Positions 36,177 to 48,279 of a stretch of DNA of 64,000 nucleotides are shown here, one piece after another. Source of the DNA: Atherix ibis. Lineage: Eukaryota; Arthropoda; Insecta; Diptera; Athericidae. The stretch covers positions 36,215,667-36,279,666 of the forward strand of contig OY282610.1 in NCBI GenBank assembly GCA_958298945.1, written 5' to 3'. The position numbers were made by a program, and so were the translations under genes. Every line of letters starts with the position of its first letter. The stretch's first letter is position 1. The notes beneath the pieces are model-generated. The model was not told the DNA's origin. It saw only the letters and a program-made list of their open reading frames with translations, and searched no databases.

Positions 36177-36926
36177 CAGGGATCGGTAACCTTTATTGGC
36201 CGTGGATCAAAATCAACCAAAATGTCAGAATTAAAAAGACGTTTGGGTCAAAGATATTTTGAGTATTAAAACACGAGTCTTTTAGTAAATAATAAGATAT
36301 ATTTTATTAGGAAAATAATTACAAGCATAGTTAATGGCTTCCCTAATATTGAACTTGTAACGTTATTTTAGTTAAGTCTAGTTTATAGTTAGTCATTTTA
36401 AGACAAATAAAAATATTTGAATTTTCAGTAGTTAACGAGGTCCTGTTCTTGCTAAATATAAATTTCATTTATGCAAATATTTGCTCACATTTATAAGTTG
36501 AACCGAATTTGGACAAAATGGCAAAGCTTATTTTTTTTTCAAAGATGAAAACTTCCATAACGTTGAACTTTTAAAATCAATCATTTCCAAATTAAAATTG
36601 TCAATTTTTAGATATTGAAAATATTTTCTTCTATTTCCTCGGGCTATATTATACAATAAATGTAAATATTTCTTCATGTTTATTAAATATTTGAAACAGA
36701 CTTTCATATTCAGTTTTAATAATGAAAATCTAACTTTCGAACATATTTACAGATTGTTTTCATCGATATTTTGTTTTTCATATTCACTTTTTAATAAGGG
36801 AAAGAAATGAAAAAAAAATACTATATATTTTTATATTGTATATTATACTCTATTTTTGGAACTAAAATTGAGTCACTTGAAATTATCAAATGGGGTCACT
36901 CGCAGGTCATAGGTTGTCGACCACTG
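36177..36926. mobile_element. hAT-type non-autonomous element with 8-bp target duplication
   Basis: The left end is CAGGGATCGGTAACC and the right end, read inward, is CAGTGGTCGACAACC. This is the CAGNGGTCGGCAAACC type of short imperfect TIR seen in many hAT elements (about 12 of 16 matching). Flanks CGTTAGAA (36169-36176) and CATTAGAA (36927-36934) match at 7 of 8 bases, the 8-bp duplication hAT transposases make. The 750-bp interior is A/T-rich and has no transposase reading frame, so mobility would need a protein from elsewhere. Confidence 0.85.
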
Positions 36927-36934
36927 CATTAGAA

Positions 36935-37880
36935 TATATGGCATTCATGGTGTGGTTGTATTATTTCACCATAATTTATTTATTTGCATATTTCGTACTG
37001 TTCCATCAATGTGTGATTGAAAGTATAAATCAGTTAGTAATTTATCTTTTGTTTCAAATACTTGGCGCTGGTAATCTGTCCAATTTCTCCCAACTGAATA
37101 ATCGACTATGTATGAACTTTTTTGTATGAACTTTTTAGAAATTGTATTTTTTGTATAATTTCAGATTTGAAAAATTTTGTTCAGTAATGAGAAAATAAGG
37201 TTACGCAAGCATGTTCTACTATAAATTAAAGGAAGTAAAATCGTTATTTTTAAATAATAATTTTAAAATTAAAAATATTCCAAATATGTTAAATATTTTT
37301 GCAAATACTTTTAAATTGTTATTTAAAAAAAAATGTTTGTTATGAAATAATTAGGAGCAAATTTAATGTGTATTAGATCATGAGTAAAAATTGGATTATA
37401 TTAAACAGATTGAATTCTTTCCTTTACTGTATAATCTATCTCTAAAATAAATAGTTCGAAATTTTTTTTAAATATATCTAGAGTAGTTGATACTCATATA
37501 ACCGATACTCTAAAAAAAAAATATGATCACAATTAATACTTATATTCCTTTAGTTGCGCATAATTAATTTCATAGCGCAGTACAATTATCTGCAACTTTT
37601 CAAAATTTGTTCTCAAATTTTTGGTAATATAAGGAATTTGTTGGAAATTTTTTTGAAAATTTCAACATGATCTTTAGAAATTTCATAGAAAATATCAGAG
37701 GGGATTTTATAAAATTTCATATTGAGATTAATGACAATCTAATAAATATATAATATTCCTAAAAACTCTTTTCTAAGGAACTGTGCAGTAGCATAAATGT
37801 CCTAAAAGTTCACGCAAGATTTGAATTTTTGCGGTAAAGTGTTGCTAACAAACAAAATGCAGCGTGACAGCTGACAGTTC
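36935..37880. other. A/T-rich spacer
   Basis: No gene or repeat recognised. Confidence 0.5.
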
Positions 37881-37889
37881 GGGGTTATT

Positions 37890-38440
37890 AAAAATAATGA
37901 ACGCTTGACAGATACAATTCGCAATTTTTGTACAAAACATGACCGCAATGGTCGTTTAACTTGGAGCAATTCGAATCAGAGTTTTGCTGAGGGTCAAAGA
38001 ATATTAATTCGGCACCGTGCTCGTAAATTGGACATTTCAAGAAGCTCTTTACAGCGTATTCTCACGAAAGATTTGCTCTCTACAGCAAACGGTGTTCGTT
38101 CAATAGATTATGTAACAACAATAATTTGATGCTGATTTTAAGGCTCATTTTCATCTTGATGGATTAATTAATATACAAAATTATCACATTTGGGGTTCAG
38201 GAAAACCACAAGTGATTGTTGGGGAACTTTTTGATGCGGATTTTTTGCTGGAGGCATCATCGGACCATTCTTCTTCCGAAATGCACCTTGTCAGGCAACA
38301 ACAGTTAATGGTGCTACAATTTTTTATATCTAAATTGCAAGATATAGATCTGGATGATATGTGGTTTCAATAAGCCGGTACCACATGCCATACAGCCCGA
38401 GAAACAATTCATTGTATTTTTTTTTGGGACACCCTATATA
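37890..38440 (+). pseudogene. Tc1/mariner-superfamily transposase, shortened decayed copy
   Basis: Same family as the 9-10.8 kb copies. An N-terminal helix-turn-helix piece reads ARKLDISRSSLQRILTKDL (about 38013-38070). The core follows: DFKAHFHLDGLINIQNYHIW with GSGKPQ (about 38135-38215), then a decayed GGIIGPFFF segment near 38250-38285. After DDMWFQ there is a stop, then GTTCHTARETI (about 38385-38415, the CHTA block). The third catalytic region is absent. The sequence GGGACACCCTATATA at about 38428-38442 looks like an element end. Large internal deletions and stops rule out activity. Confidence 0.75.
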
Positions 38441-39029
38441 TATGTAATTTTTCCAGAGTAGATTCCAAATTAACAACAAAATGTTAGAAAGTGATGCAGA
38501 ATTTTTATCACACTAATGCTAAATGAATCTGAAACCGCTATTATTCGATCTTTTATTATTCAAAAGAAAAAACAAAAAACACCTACAAAAATATATGGAT
38601 TCTTACATGTATATAATTATAATTCAAGCACATGTATTGTAATATATTTGAATAATTCGATTATCCAATGTTTTCTCAAATACAATATCTTACAAGCTGC
38701 GAGAAAATTCTTTTGATCTCTATCCTAAATCAAGCAATCACGTAAAAGCACAGTTTTACGTGAATTGTTTATTTTTGTTGCTTGTGCACTGTTGCCATAT
38801 TCTCCGTACTTTCGCAAGCTTAATTTGTCAGCGTTTGAAAAAGCACGCAATTTTTTTAAAATAAAAATAAATAATTTTCATCAGTTCAGAACCCATGAAA
38901 GTAATTAAAAATTATAAATGATGAAATTTTATTATTTTTAACTTAGAAAGAAAACACAACAATCATTTACGACCAAATATACTAAAATTTTATAGATATT
39001 TTTTTTTTGAAATAAAATTTTTTCTTAAC

Positions 39030-40090
39030 TATTGTGAATTGCTATAAATATTTTTCCTTTCTGAAAACTACTCTTGTGGTTATAGTTTATATTCATTTAA
39101 TAGAGAACAAGATAATAGCTGATTGAATTAATTACGAACAATTATAATAATTCAAAATTTTTGACCCATAAACCCATTGTGAACTAAAAACTGGTAACTA
39201 GAACTATCGAGAAATGACAATTTTTCAAATTACTAAAAAGTAAAATTTCAGCTTATCACTGATCAAATTTTAATTTACCTTTGATAGTCAATAGTTTCAA
39301 AAAAAAAAAAAAAAAAATATTGCAAACTATTATTGTGAATTAAAATCCGAATTTTTTTTTACAAAAAAAACAATTTTTTTCTTTACAAACAGAAAATTTA
39401 ACTAATTTTTTTTTCGTAATAAATTATGAAAAATGTTTAGAAAAAATAATATAAGTTTTAATAAAAAAAAAATAAATAAACCAATAAAATTAATAAATTG
39501 AAATTTTTGTGAATGATTGACAAATAAAAAAAAAATTAAATTAAATTTTTTATATAAATTTTTATGCTGAAACACAAAAAAAAAACCTAATAAAACTACT
39601 AAAAATTTATATTTTTTCTAATCGATTCCGATGATGATGTTATACAATAGTAAATGCCAATACAACAGCATCCATTGTGAATTGATGCCATAAAAAAATA
39701 ATATTTTCTATCAGAAAAAATGCAGATTATTTTCGAAAAATTCACATAGAAATTGTCATTTTGTTGATAGTATATTTTGCAACAAAAAAAAGTAAGGGTA
39801 AAATAATTATTATTAAGTTTTAGAGACAGAAAATTTATATTTTTTATATACAATTACTTTAACTTTTAATTCACCATAGAGAAGAATTTTTATTGTGAAT
39901 TGTGAGTAAAAGAGTAGATAGTCAAAGTGACAGAATTTGCGTATCCCTTTTTTTTGGGACTATCAAATTTATTTTATTAAATGTTTGTTTATTTGTTTGT
40001 GTTTTTTGTTGGTAGTGCTATAATTTTATAGTGTATTATTATTAAGCAGTATCTATTGTGAATTTAAGCAAAAAATTCAATTATTTAAAA
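39030..40090. repeat. Degenerate tandem array, period about 160 bp, ATTGTGAATT core
   Basis: The decamer ATTGTGAATT or a one-to-two-base variant occurs at 39031, 39176, 39332, about 39506, 39674, 39892 and 40055, spacings of about 145-218 bp. Surrounding bases are A/T-rich and only loosely alike. The regular spacing is the main evidence for an old tandem array. A further copy of the core, with a downstream AATTTGCGTAT string also seen at 39937, occurs at 44855. Confidence 0.55.
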
Positions 40091-41360
40091 TAGTTTCCCT
40101 GTTACTTCTCTACAAAGTAAAATATATTTTTTTGAGTGTTCTTATATTTATTTTCAAGTAAATATTTTATCCTTCTTTTAATTTAAAGATTTTTTTTTAG
40201 ATATTTTCTCTTCATAGATAAATAAAAAAAACAAAAACAACTTTACTAAAAAAAAATGTTAAATAAAATTCTTATTCTTATGATAGTGAGTCTATTTGAA
40301 AAAGAATTAAAATAAGGACCATCAATTTCGGATATCCTTTTAAAATAATATATAATTAAAATAGAAAATAAACCCAACAAAAATATATTCATCCTTATTA
40401 TGAAAATTTCTTTAATAAATATTGTATGTTACAAAGAATGTAAAGAATTTTAATAGTAATTTTGGTATTCAGCAGTCAGGAAGTAAGTAGTTAACTAAAT
40501 TGTGACTACATCATATGAAGTATTTATTATGAACGTAAAAATACGAAAATCTTACTACAATATATATTTAGATAGATATTAGATAAATATCCTGTGTGTC
40601 CTTTTGTGAATTAACTTAGATGGAAGAGGAGAAGATAGACTCGTTAGTAATAGATTGGATTGTTCATCCATTGCCATCAATTTAGTTATGGTGAGAAGGG
40701 GTCATTGGAATGGAAAGAAATTTTGGCATTTCGGCATTTCGGTATTTTGGCATTTCGGGTAGGAATAAACATTAACAACGTTCTTGTTAAAGTACGACTA
40801 CGAATATAATAATCAACATAAAGTGTTGTAATCGTTATCATTTCGGTTGTCGTGAAAATGCCAATGTGACATTAGACATTGTACTGGGTAGTACGAATAG
40901 GGTGGATGGGACTCCGTTGATAAAGACTGTATTCGTACAGTACTGACAGGAAGTACAGGAAGAAAATGTAATTCCGGTTGACTTGAATGTACGCTTTATT
41001 TATTGCATGAATTGCCAAATTATCCTAAAATAAGACTTGTTTGAGATGGCTGTAGAAGGAAGCAATTTCCTTTCATTTTTCGTTGCCAACGTATAAATAC
41101 GAGTATATCAAAAGAAAGTGATACTCATTAAATTAATGAGAAAATATCCACACCCCTTTTACAAGTACGTCTTGAATTTCCATGCAGTCTCACTACAACT
41201 GGTATCATTCTTAAACATTAAATAATTCTGCTCAAGATAAATTCAACAACAAAAAAAAAAAGGATGAAAACAATCAGAAAAATTTTACAAATACAATCAA
41301 GCTTACAAGGTGTGGCAATAAAGTCAAATGTTTGCAACAATTTTATTTTCCTTTTATAAA

Positions 41361-42400
41361 TTAATATTATCCCCAATCGAAGAAGTTATTTTTTAGGAGA
41401 TATATATCGGCGGAGAAGTTGCATCCACTCTTCGAACTGAAAGCGATACCAAGTGTTTTCTGATTTTAGGAAACCACTGGAATCATAGAAGGTTCCATAA
41501 TCAAGTTCCCCTTTTTCGTTCAAAAATCTTTGATGGAAATAATCATGGTCAAGCACTCGAATGTCTGCAATATTCGATCTGTGGTGAAAAGTTTTTTTTT
41601 TTTGTTGTTGTAAGAAGGTCTCTGACACAAAACTAGAGGTCATGAAGCGCCACGACCATGAGGATATTTGGCAACAAAGACCCTTTTTTTGAGTCTTTAA
41701 AAGACACCTTCATTAGCTCCATTTTTAATCGATGGTCTTAACTCACAAAAACTTTCACTCATTCCACATTTTTATCAGTTTTCAAAGTGGAAGGCCTCCC
41801 TGAGCAAGATTCATTCTTTGAATACTGCTCGACACCCAAAAATGGCAGAACATTTCATATTAAGAGCACTCCCAAAAAATGCTTAATAGCACTGCTCTTG
41901 AAAAGAAATATTCCTTATAGACTTATATATTAATATTATCCCCATCGAAGAAGTTCTTTTTTAGGAACTAAACATCGGCGAAGAGGTTGCTTCTACTCTA
42001 CAAACTGAAATCGATACCAAACTGACATCATTAGTGGGGAACCACGAGAATCATAGAAGGTCACATAATCATAAGAGGACTGAGGAAAAGTTTTTCTTAG
42101 TTTTTGGAAGGTCTCTGAAACAAAAGCCAGAGATCATGCCTAAGCGCCACGACCATAAAGACATTTGACAACAAAGCCCCTTGTTTTTGAGTCTTTCAAG
42201 GACACCTTCATCAGCTCCATTGTTAATCGATGGTCCGACCTCACAAAAATCATCACTCAATCCACATTTTCATCAGTTTTCAAAGTGGAAGGTCTCCCTG
42301 AGCATGATTTATACTCGAAAACCAAAAAATTTTGCTCGACACCCAAAAAATGCTTAATTGCAGAACATTTTATATCAAGAGCGGTCTCAAAAAATACTCT
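41361..42400 (-). pseudogene. Tandemly duplicated mariner-like remnant (two diverged copies)
   Basis: TTAATATTATCCCC...CGAAGAAGTT at 41361 recurs at 41930. The next roughly 470 bp correspond throughout, including ATCATAGAAGGT, GCGCCACGACCAT and TTTTCAAAGTGGAAGG. On the minus strand both copies encode SGRPSTLKTD(E/K)NV (42301-42260 and about 41805-41765). The second copy continues VRSDHRLT, typical of the second helix-turn-helix of mariner transposases (SGRPST..DENV..V..LVR.DRRLT). No DDE core is readable, so each copy is internally deleted. A FEEWMQLLRR piece near 41425 may be the C-terminal WKKR region. Stops are frequent; no TIR pair was found. Confidence 0.55.
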
Positions 42401-42444
42401 TGATATAAAATGTTCTGCAATTAAGCATTTTTTGGGTGACGAGC
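42334..42444. repeat. Long palindrome, 48-bp arms and 15-bp loop
   Basis: Positions 42334-42381 are inverse to 42397-42444 with 47 of 48 matches (the single mismatch is at 42339). The arm contains ACCCAAAAAATGCTTAATTG and continues to ATATCAAGAG. The left arm belongs to the second copy of the tandem duplication; the right arm is an inverted copy of it. Near-identity implies either recent formation or continuing arm-to-arm correction. Confidence 0.95.
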
Positions 42445-42449
42445 AAAGT

Positions 42450-44795
42450 CTCAAAAAAAAAGAGATCGGTGTTGAGCGGTCTGAAAAAAAGAGAGCGGTC
42501 TCTATAGGCTTATCGTTGCGCCAAACTTTTTCATAACGCAGCACAAAAACACAACTACGCTTGCCACTCTCTGTAGGGTCGCGTAGAGTTACCGGATGAG
42601 GATAGTACTCATCTTTCAGGTTTTCGAAAGATTATCGTATAAGTTTTATTGGACGGTCTATAGTATTGCCAAATGGCTCTTAATAATGTTGAAATTAAGC
42701 CTACCGTGTTGATAGACCACACTTAGTGATAAAAGTCATAAGTTTTCCATGCCTGAGCGAGATTCGTCTTACATTATTTCTCGGCTTTCCAAGATTATTT
42801 TATGACCCCAAAAAAACTTGGGCTGTTTCTAAAAAATATTACCCGTAGGCTCATTGCAGTTTTTCGTAAGTTAAACTTTTAGATTCACGACATTTATTTT
42901 CCCTTATTACGCACTCTAGACTCGCGCAGTTACAAGTGGCGCTCAAAATTTGTACTGCATGTCTAGGAGAGACTAACGTAAAAGCTTCGTGAGCAAAAGT
43001 TCTACAGTGTTGCCATTATTTATGAAAGTTATTTCAGTTAACATTACTGACCAAAAGTCACATTATTTTGAATAACATAACTAAATGGGATCTGGCAACA
43101 ACTGATGCCATTCTAATTATTTTGACTGACACCATATTTTATTATAAATAATAATAACGAATAGTAGAGAATTTCTATTTTATAACAACGACTAATATAC
43201 CAATGAGTATATGCTTGAACAATAATATTTTGGCAACCCAACAAAAATTATACATTAAAAAATTGAGTCTACCTAAAATTTCGATTTTTTTTAATCCATT
43301 TTCTATAAAAGAAAAGGATGGATACGCTTTAGAAAAACAAAGAAAATTCCGGACTTTTGAAATGCGTAATTTACCGAAACGTTTGTACGTGCCGAACTGA
43401 AAAACTACTAATTTAACAATTCGTTAGAAATACATTTTCTCACATTATATTATCTACTTTTTAGATACTATAGTCCTTTTTTGATTGTTCTTGTCCTTTA
43501 TAGTATTTTTTCGGATATTTTTCTATAATTCGAATAGTATTTTTCCTTAACTAAACATATACAAAATGTTCATCTTCCAAGCCTCTATTACAGCCCCATC
43601 ATCCCTATCGCCCCTCTTTCTAGCCATGAAAAAGAAAGCTACTTTAACCACAGTAGCTTTCTCTCTATTTATGAAATTTTCTTATTTTTGTTTGCATCAA
43701 TATCGGAAGTGAAAGTTTTCCTAGGACTAATTTTTCATTATCTGTACTTAAAGTTTTCGAGTATCTTTCTAAGACTGCCATTCCGAAAAAATCCCTCTGC
43801 GTATATTCATATATGTATGTGGATGTAATTATATACCATCTATTCGAATAAAAGAAAAATAACCATAGCCAAATGGATGTCATCGATTTGCTTGAGGCGT
43901 TTGCTATAACTTTTGGGCAAACTTTAATTTTACGCCTTTTCTGTAACACTTGAGCCATGATGAAGATTTAATAATGAAAACGACCATTTCGAATCGGCTA
44001 AGAGTAATGAGAAAAACCAAATAGAACATGCTCCCTCTTATGTAGATGTTCATCCCTTGACAATTCTTCCTATAACCGAAATAATATTCATCCACCCTGG
44101 CCTAATACTATTTTTCTCTACTTTAAGACCTACACAACCATTTGACTTTGAAACTAAATTGAGCATAATATAAAAACAAATAGAATAAATCGAGTCATTT
44201 CTATTCAGTCGTTTCAATTTCTTCTGAATATTGGCTGGAGTATATTCCTCCACCCATTATTCTTGAATGGGTAACATATGTAATTTTCGAGGGAAAAAAA
44301 ACAACAAATAAACTTCACACATATATCCAGACAAAAATTAAGTTAAACATGAAAATAAAAATAATAATACTTTCTATAATATTATAATGCATATGCGCAT
44401 ATGTACTCGTGCAAGCATAGAACAAAGCTTATATTTATGAAGGATAATTTCGTAGATAAAAAATATTCCGTATCTACTCATATAAGACTTTTATGAATAT
44501 CGTAAAGTCTTTTTTATTATAATATTGTACATACAAACATATATTGGTACAGGGAAATCATCAAAAGTATTCTAGAAAAAAACGCAGAAAACTAAAAAAA
44601 AAAACCCCATTTAAAATTATAATTTTGCCAGACAACACAAAAGAGAGGTTAAATTTTTGCTGAGCTTTTCTCCTTTTTTCTTACTTCTTCCAGTAAAATA
44701 TTAATAATTTTAAACTTTCTGATTTTTATATAATATAAATTTTATTATTTAAATATAAAAAAATAGAACAATAAAAAAATACTTTTTTTTATGGA
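42450..44795. other. Spacer with unassigned fragments
   Basis: No gene supported. The parts at 42530-43110 are moderately G+C-rich and contain a TGGCGCTCAAAATTTG string and a GAGACTAACG string that also occurs near 50788, suggesting decayed transposon sequence. Overlapping minus-strand frames at 43665-44253 have no recognisable motifs. Confidence 0.4.
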
Positions 44796-44797
44796 CT

Positions 44798-44798
<1 letters not shown>

Positions 44799-44829
<31 letters not shown>
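44799..44829. repeat. Poly-T tract of about 30 bases
   Basis: Uninterrupted T-run, the longest homopolymer in the window. It might be the tail of a minus-strand retroposon, but no body was recognised downstream. Confidence 0.9.
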
Positions 44830-44832
<3 letters not shown>

Positions 44833-47800
44833 TAAATTTTTATTAAAAATTTCTATTGTGAATTGATATTCGAAGAAATGGTGCCAAAGTGAAATGAATG
44901 AATTTGCGTATTATTATTTTTAATAATTGTGGAAGATAGCCATATCCTTTTCGGTTGTAGAAGAAGAAAATATTTTCTAGAAAAAATTTTTTTTTTTGGA
45001 AAATTTTCATTTTCTATTTTTGTTGTTACACATATTTTGTAAGTCTTAAAGAAAATGTCAAATTTATTTAACGTTTATTCAAATGAAAGAAAATTAACTT
45101 TTCTGAAAATAAAAAAATTTAATAAAAAAGAAAAATTAATTTTTCTCTTTTTTTGTATCCGGAAGAGATTTTTATGAAACCCTTAAAATTTGTTATTCAT
45201 ATTTGTGATTTAAAAACCAAAATTAACTAAAATATATTTTAAAGTAAGATTTTAATAATTTTTTTAATAATTTATATTATATTTATTTTGCCATTATGTA
45301 TAAAAATAAGAAAATATTATAAGACTTGTTTTTTTTTGTATATTTTTGACTGTAATTTGGCTATTACTTGGCGGATGTAAGAAATTTAGAAAATTCTCTA
45401 AAGTTTTTAAATCCTTTTTTCTTTAATTTTTATTGTTGTTTTTATCTCTATAAATGTAGTATTTTATATAAATTTATAAGAAAACTTTTAATAATATTAA
45501 ATTGCATGATTTTGAAAGTCAAAATGGCATCCTCAAATCTTCAAATTACGCCTTCTGAAAAGTTATCATGTAATAGAGCAAAATATCTTGTTAAAATCAT
45601 ATATAATCTAGACTAGAATTCATAAAAAAATTGATATTTTAAAAATTATAGTCAGAATTTTTAGTAGCGATTAATCTTTATTCATTTTCAAAAATATACG
45701 AGCCATAGACACTTTTAGACCAAAATGTACACTAAAAGAAATTTTTCATGAATACAATGGCTTTTTCACAATAACTTTTGGTTTTTTAATTTTCTAATAT
45801 ATGGAAATTTTGATTATTGAGTAAAAAATAAGCCTCGTCCTTGAAGAAAAATGTTTTGTTTGAAAAATTAGTATCCAATGCACTACTCCAGGAACGACAA
45901 GCATCAATTTGCAACCAATTTTTTCTTTACAATTTCCTAATAATAAAATATCAAATTTTAAACTAAACAAAAATTATTAATAATTAATAATTGTTAAATA
46001 ACAAAAATTTAATTATAATTTTATAATTATAAAATCGATAATTAAAATTATTCTATTAAAATTTTTTTAAGTATAAAAGGTGATAAAAAAACAATTATTT
46101 GTAAGATAAACGTTTGATATTTTAGTTTATTGTTCCAATCCAAAATCCAGACCCTCCAGAACTGGTATAAAAGTAAACGAACATGAATGTGTCCATGTAA
46201 CTTTCACTCTCCGTCGTCAACTATATACTTATGCATATCTTAAGAACTCAAAACAACTATTTCGACAACTAAACAAATATTGTAAACTTTCAATAATCAG
46301 CAAAGTAATTTCATACAAAATACTTTATTGAAACCAATTTTGACTTATGAACAAGAATTTTTAAATCCTATTAAGCAACACAATTCCCCCCAAATGCAAT
46401 CTCTCTAATATAAAAGACTTTAAAAAAATCATTTATGATTTATTCTATTGTATGCTCCTAAAAAAGCTAATCATTATGATTTAAATATTCTCTTTGTTCA
46501 TAATTTTTAAGTTTCTCGTTATAAAAAGTTTCCTTTTGATTATACTGTATCAAAAATGAAAGATAATCAATAAAACTAATAATGCGAAATTCACCGTGAC
46601 CTTAAAGTCTCATTTAATCGTGATATGACTATTTCTCGTTATAAAAAGTTTAACCATCACCTTGCGAATAATATAAAATAAATTAAAATTATATTTTTTA
46701 AAAGTTATCAAAAATGATATTTGAAAATTTCTTGTATAATTTTATTCTTTCAAAAGAATCAAAATTTCATAAAAATTATTAAAATGACGTGAAAAAATTC
46801 TGTTTTAAATTTTTTTTAAAAAAATTCTCTTTTATTTGAAAACTTTAATACTCTTTTAATATTTTAATCAATCCTTCGAGATAATTTGGCTATAAAAATT
46901 ATGAGAATAAATAAAAACAGAAGAAAATTAGTTATCTAATAAGGAAATATTCTTTTTATTCAAAATAATTTACTATTCATAACTAACCAAAGGTAAGAAT
47001 TTATAAAAAAAGAAGAAAAACAATTGTTAATTAAAATTTTGCATCATCTTCAAAATATTTAAAACCAATTTTTTTATACTATTTTTACATATCCTTTTTA
47101 CAGAAAAGAAAATCATTCATAAAATATACTTTGTTATTGCACAAATTCTCCAACTCACTGGAAGCTTATAGAAGAACAAGACCAATTCATACCATCCTTG
47201 ATTATAGAAATATATTCTGCTTATATTAAAAAAGTTTTCTTAGTCCTTAAAGGGAAATTATTTAAAAAAAAAATATACAAAAACAAACGCATAAAGTTTC
47301 TATAACCAAAAAAACTTAAAAAAATGAAAACTGCTTTGAAAGTAAGCAACAAAAAAAATTAAATTAAGAATAGGAATTTTTCCTCAGGGATAACAAAAAG
47401 GATATTGAAAACTTACACTCACATATCCAGAAAATCAAGGAAAAAAAAAACGAAAACAAAAACAGAACACATGACCTCATCTTGAAGGAGTTGAGGCTAC
47501 TTTTTCCTTTAATTTTTATTTAATTTTTGTTTTTGTTTTTAACTTAAATTGAATCCAATTTAAGTTGAAAAACAAAAAAAAATGAATTTTTTTTGCTGTG
47601 AAAATTGTACTAAAATAGAAAGCTTTCGAAAGTAGGTATTTTTCTTTTCTGGTTTGGAATAATTTTCTTTTAACACTCAGAAAGTTGAGTATGTTAAGTG
47701 TAAAGTTGGTATTTGGTGGTAAATAGAAAATAAGTCCATTCTTCCTGCCCATCTTAAAGTTTACTAAACTCCAATTGCTTCTGTTGGTTGGGGAGAGTTG

Positions 47801-48279
47801 CACCGATTCATACTTACTTTGTTATTCTAGTGCCTCAACGCCAAAACCCATCGGAGGGGTGGAAGGGTTGAACATTTTTAATTGATCTGAAAACGTTTGT
47901 GATACTTAAAAATGAACACCATCATTAAGCTTAACAATTTTAATTGCACCCACTTTTGGGTGGCCATTAAGGTGATGATTACAATGCAAAAGTACAATAA
48001 CAACAAGGAATGATAGCCCATTTGCTATTACATAAAATTCTCAGGGTTGAAAAAAAAAATCATTAAAAAAAAATTATTGTTATTTTAATTGACTTTTGCC
48101 GACTTTGGTTTTGATTTCATTCAAAACAGATTCTATTATTCCAGAGTTATTTCTGTGCTTTTTTCTATTATTTTTATTTGTTTTTTTTTGTATCGTTTTT
48201 TTATTAATATAAAATTTCCGTATTAATTTTATAATTTTTCGGTTGTTTAATTTTCACCTTTTCGATAAAATTACAGTTA
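44830..48279. other. A/T-rich spacer
   Basis: No gene supported. It contains two direct copies of TTTCTCGTTATAAAAAGTTT (46512-46531, 46632-46651), 120 bp apart, that also recur near 53.4 kb. The 95-codon minus frame at 47516-47803 has no motif. Confidence 0.45.

Noticed and set aside
42657..42690. Possible right TIR for the 41.3-42.4 kb remnant (TTTGGCAATA-like word matching TGTGGCAATA at about 41314)
   Set aside because: Only about ten bases match and no target duplication is visible.
43665..44253. Three overlapping minus-strand frames
   Set aside because: Different frames overlap end to end without splice sites or motifs, consistent with chance in moderately biased DNA.
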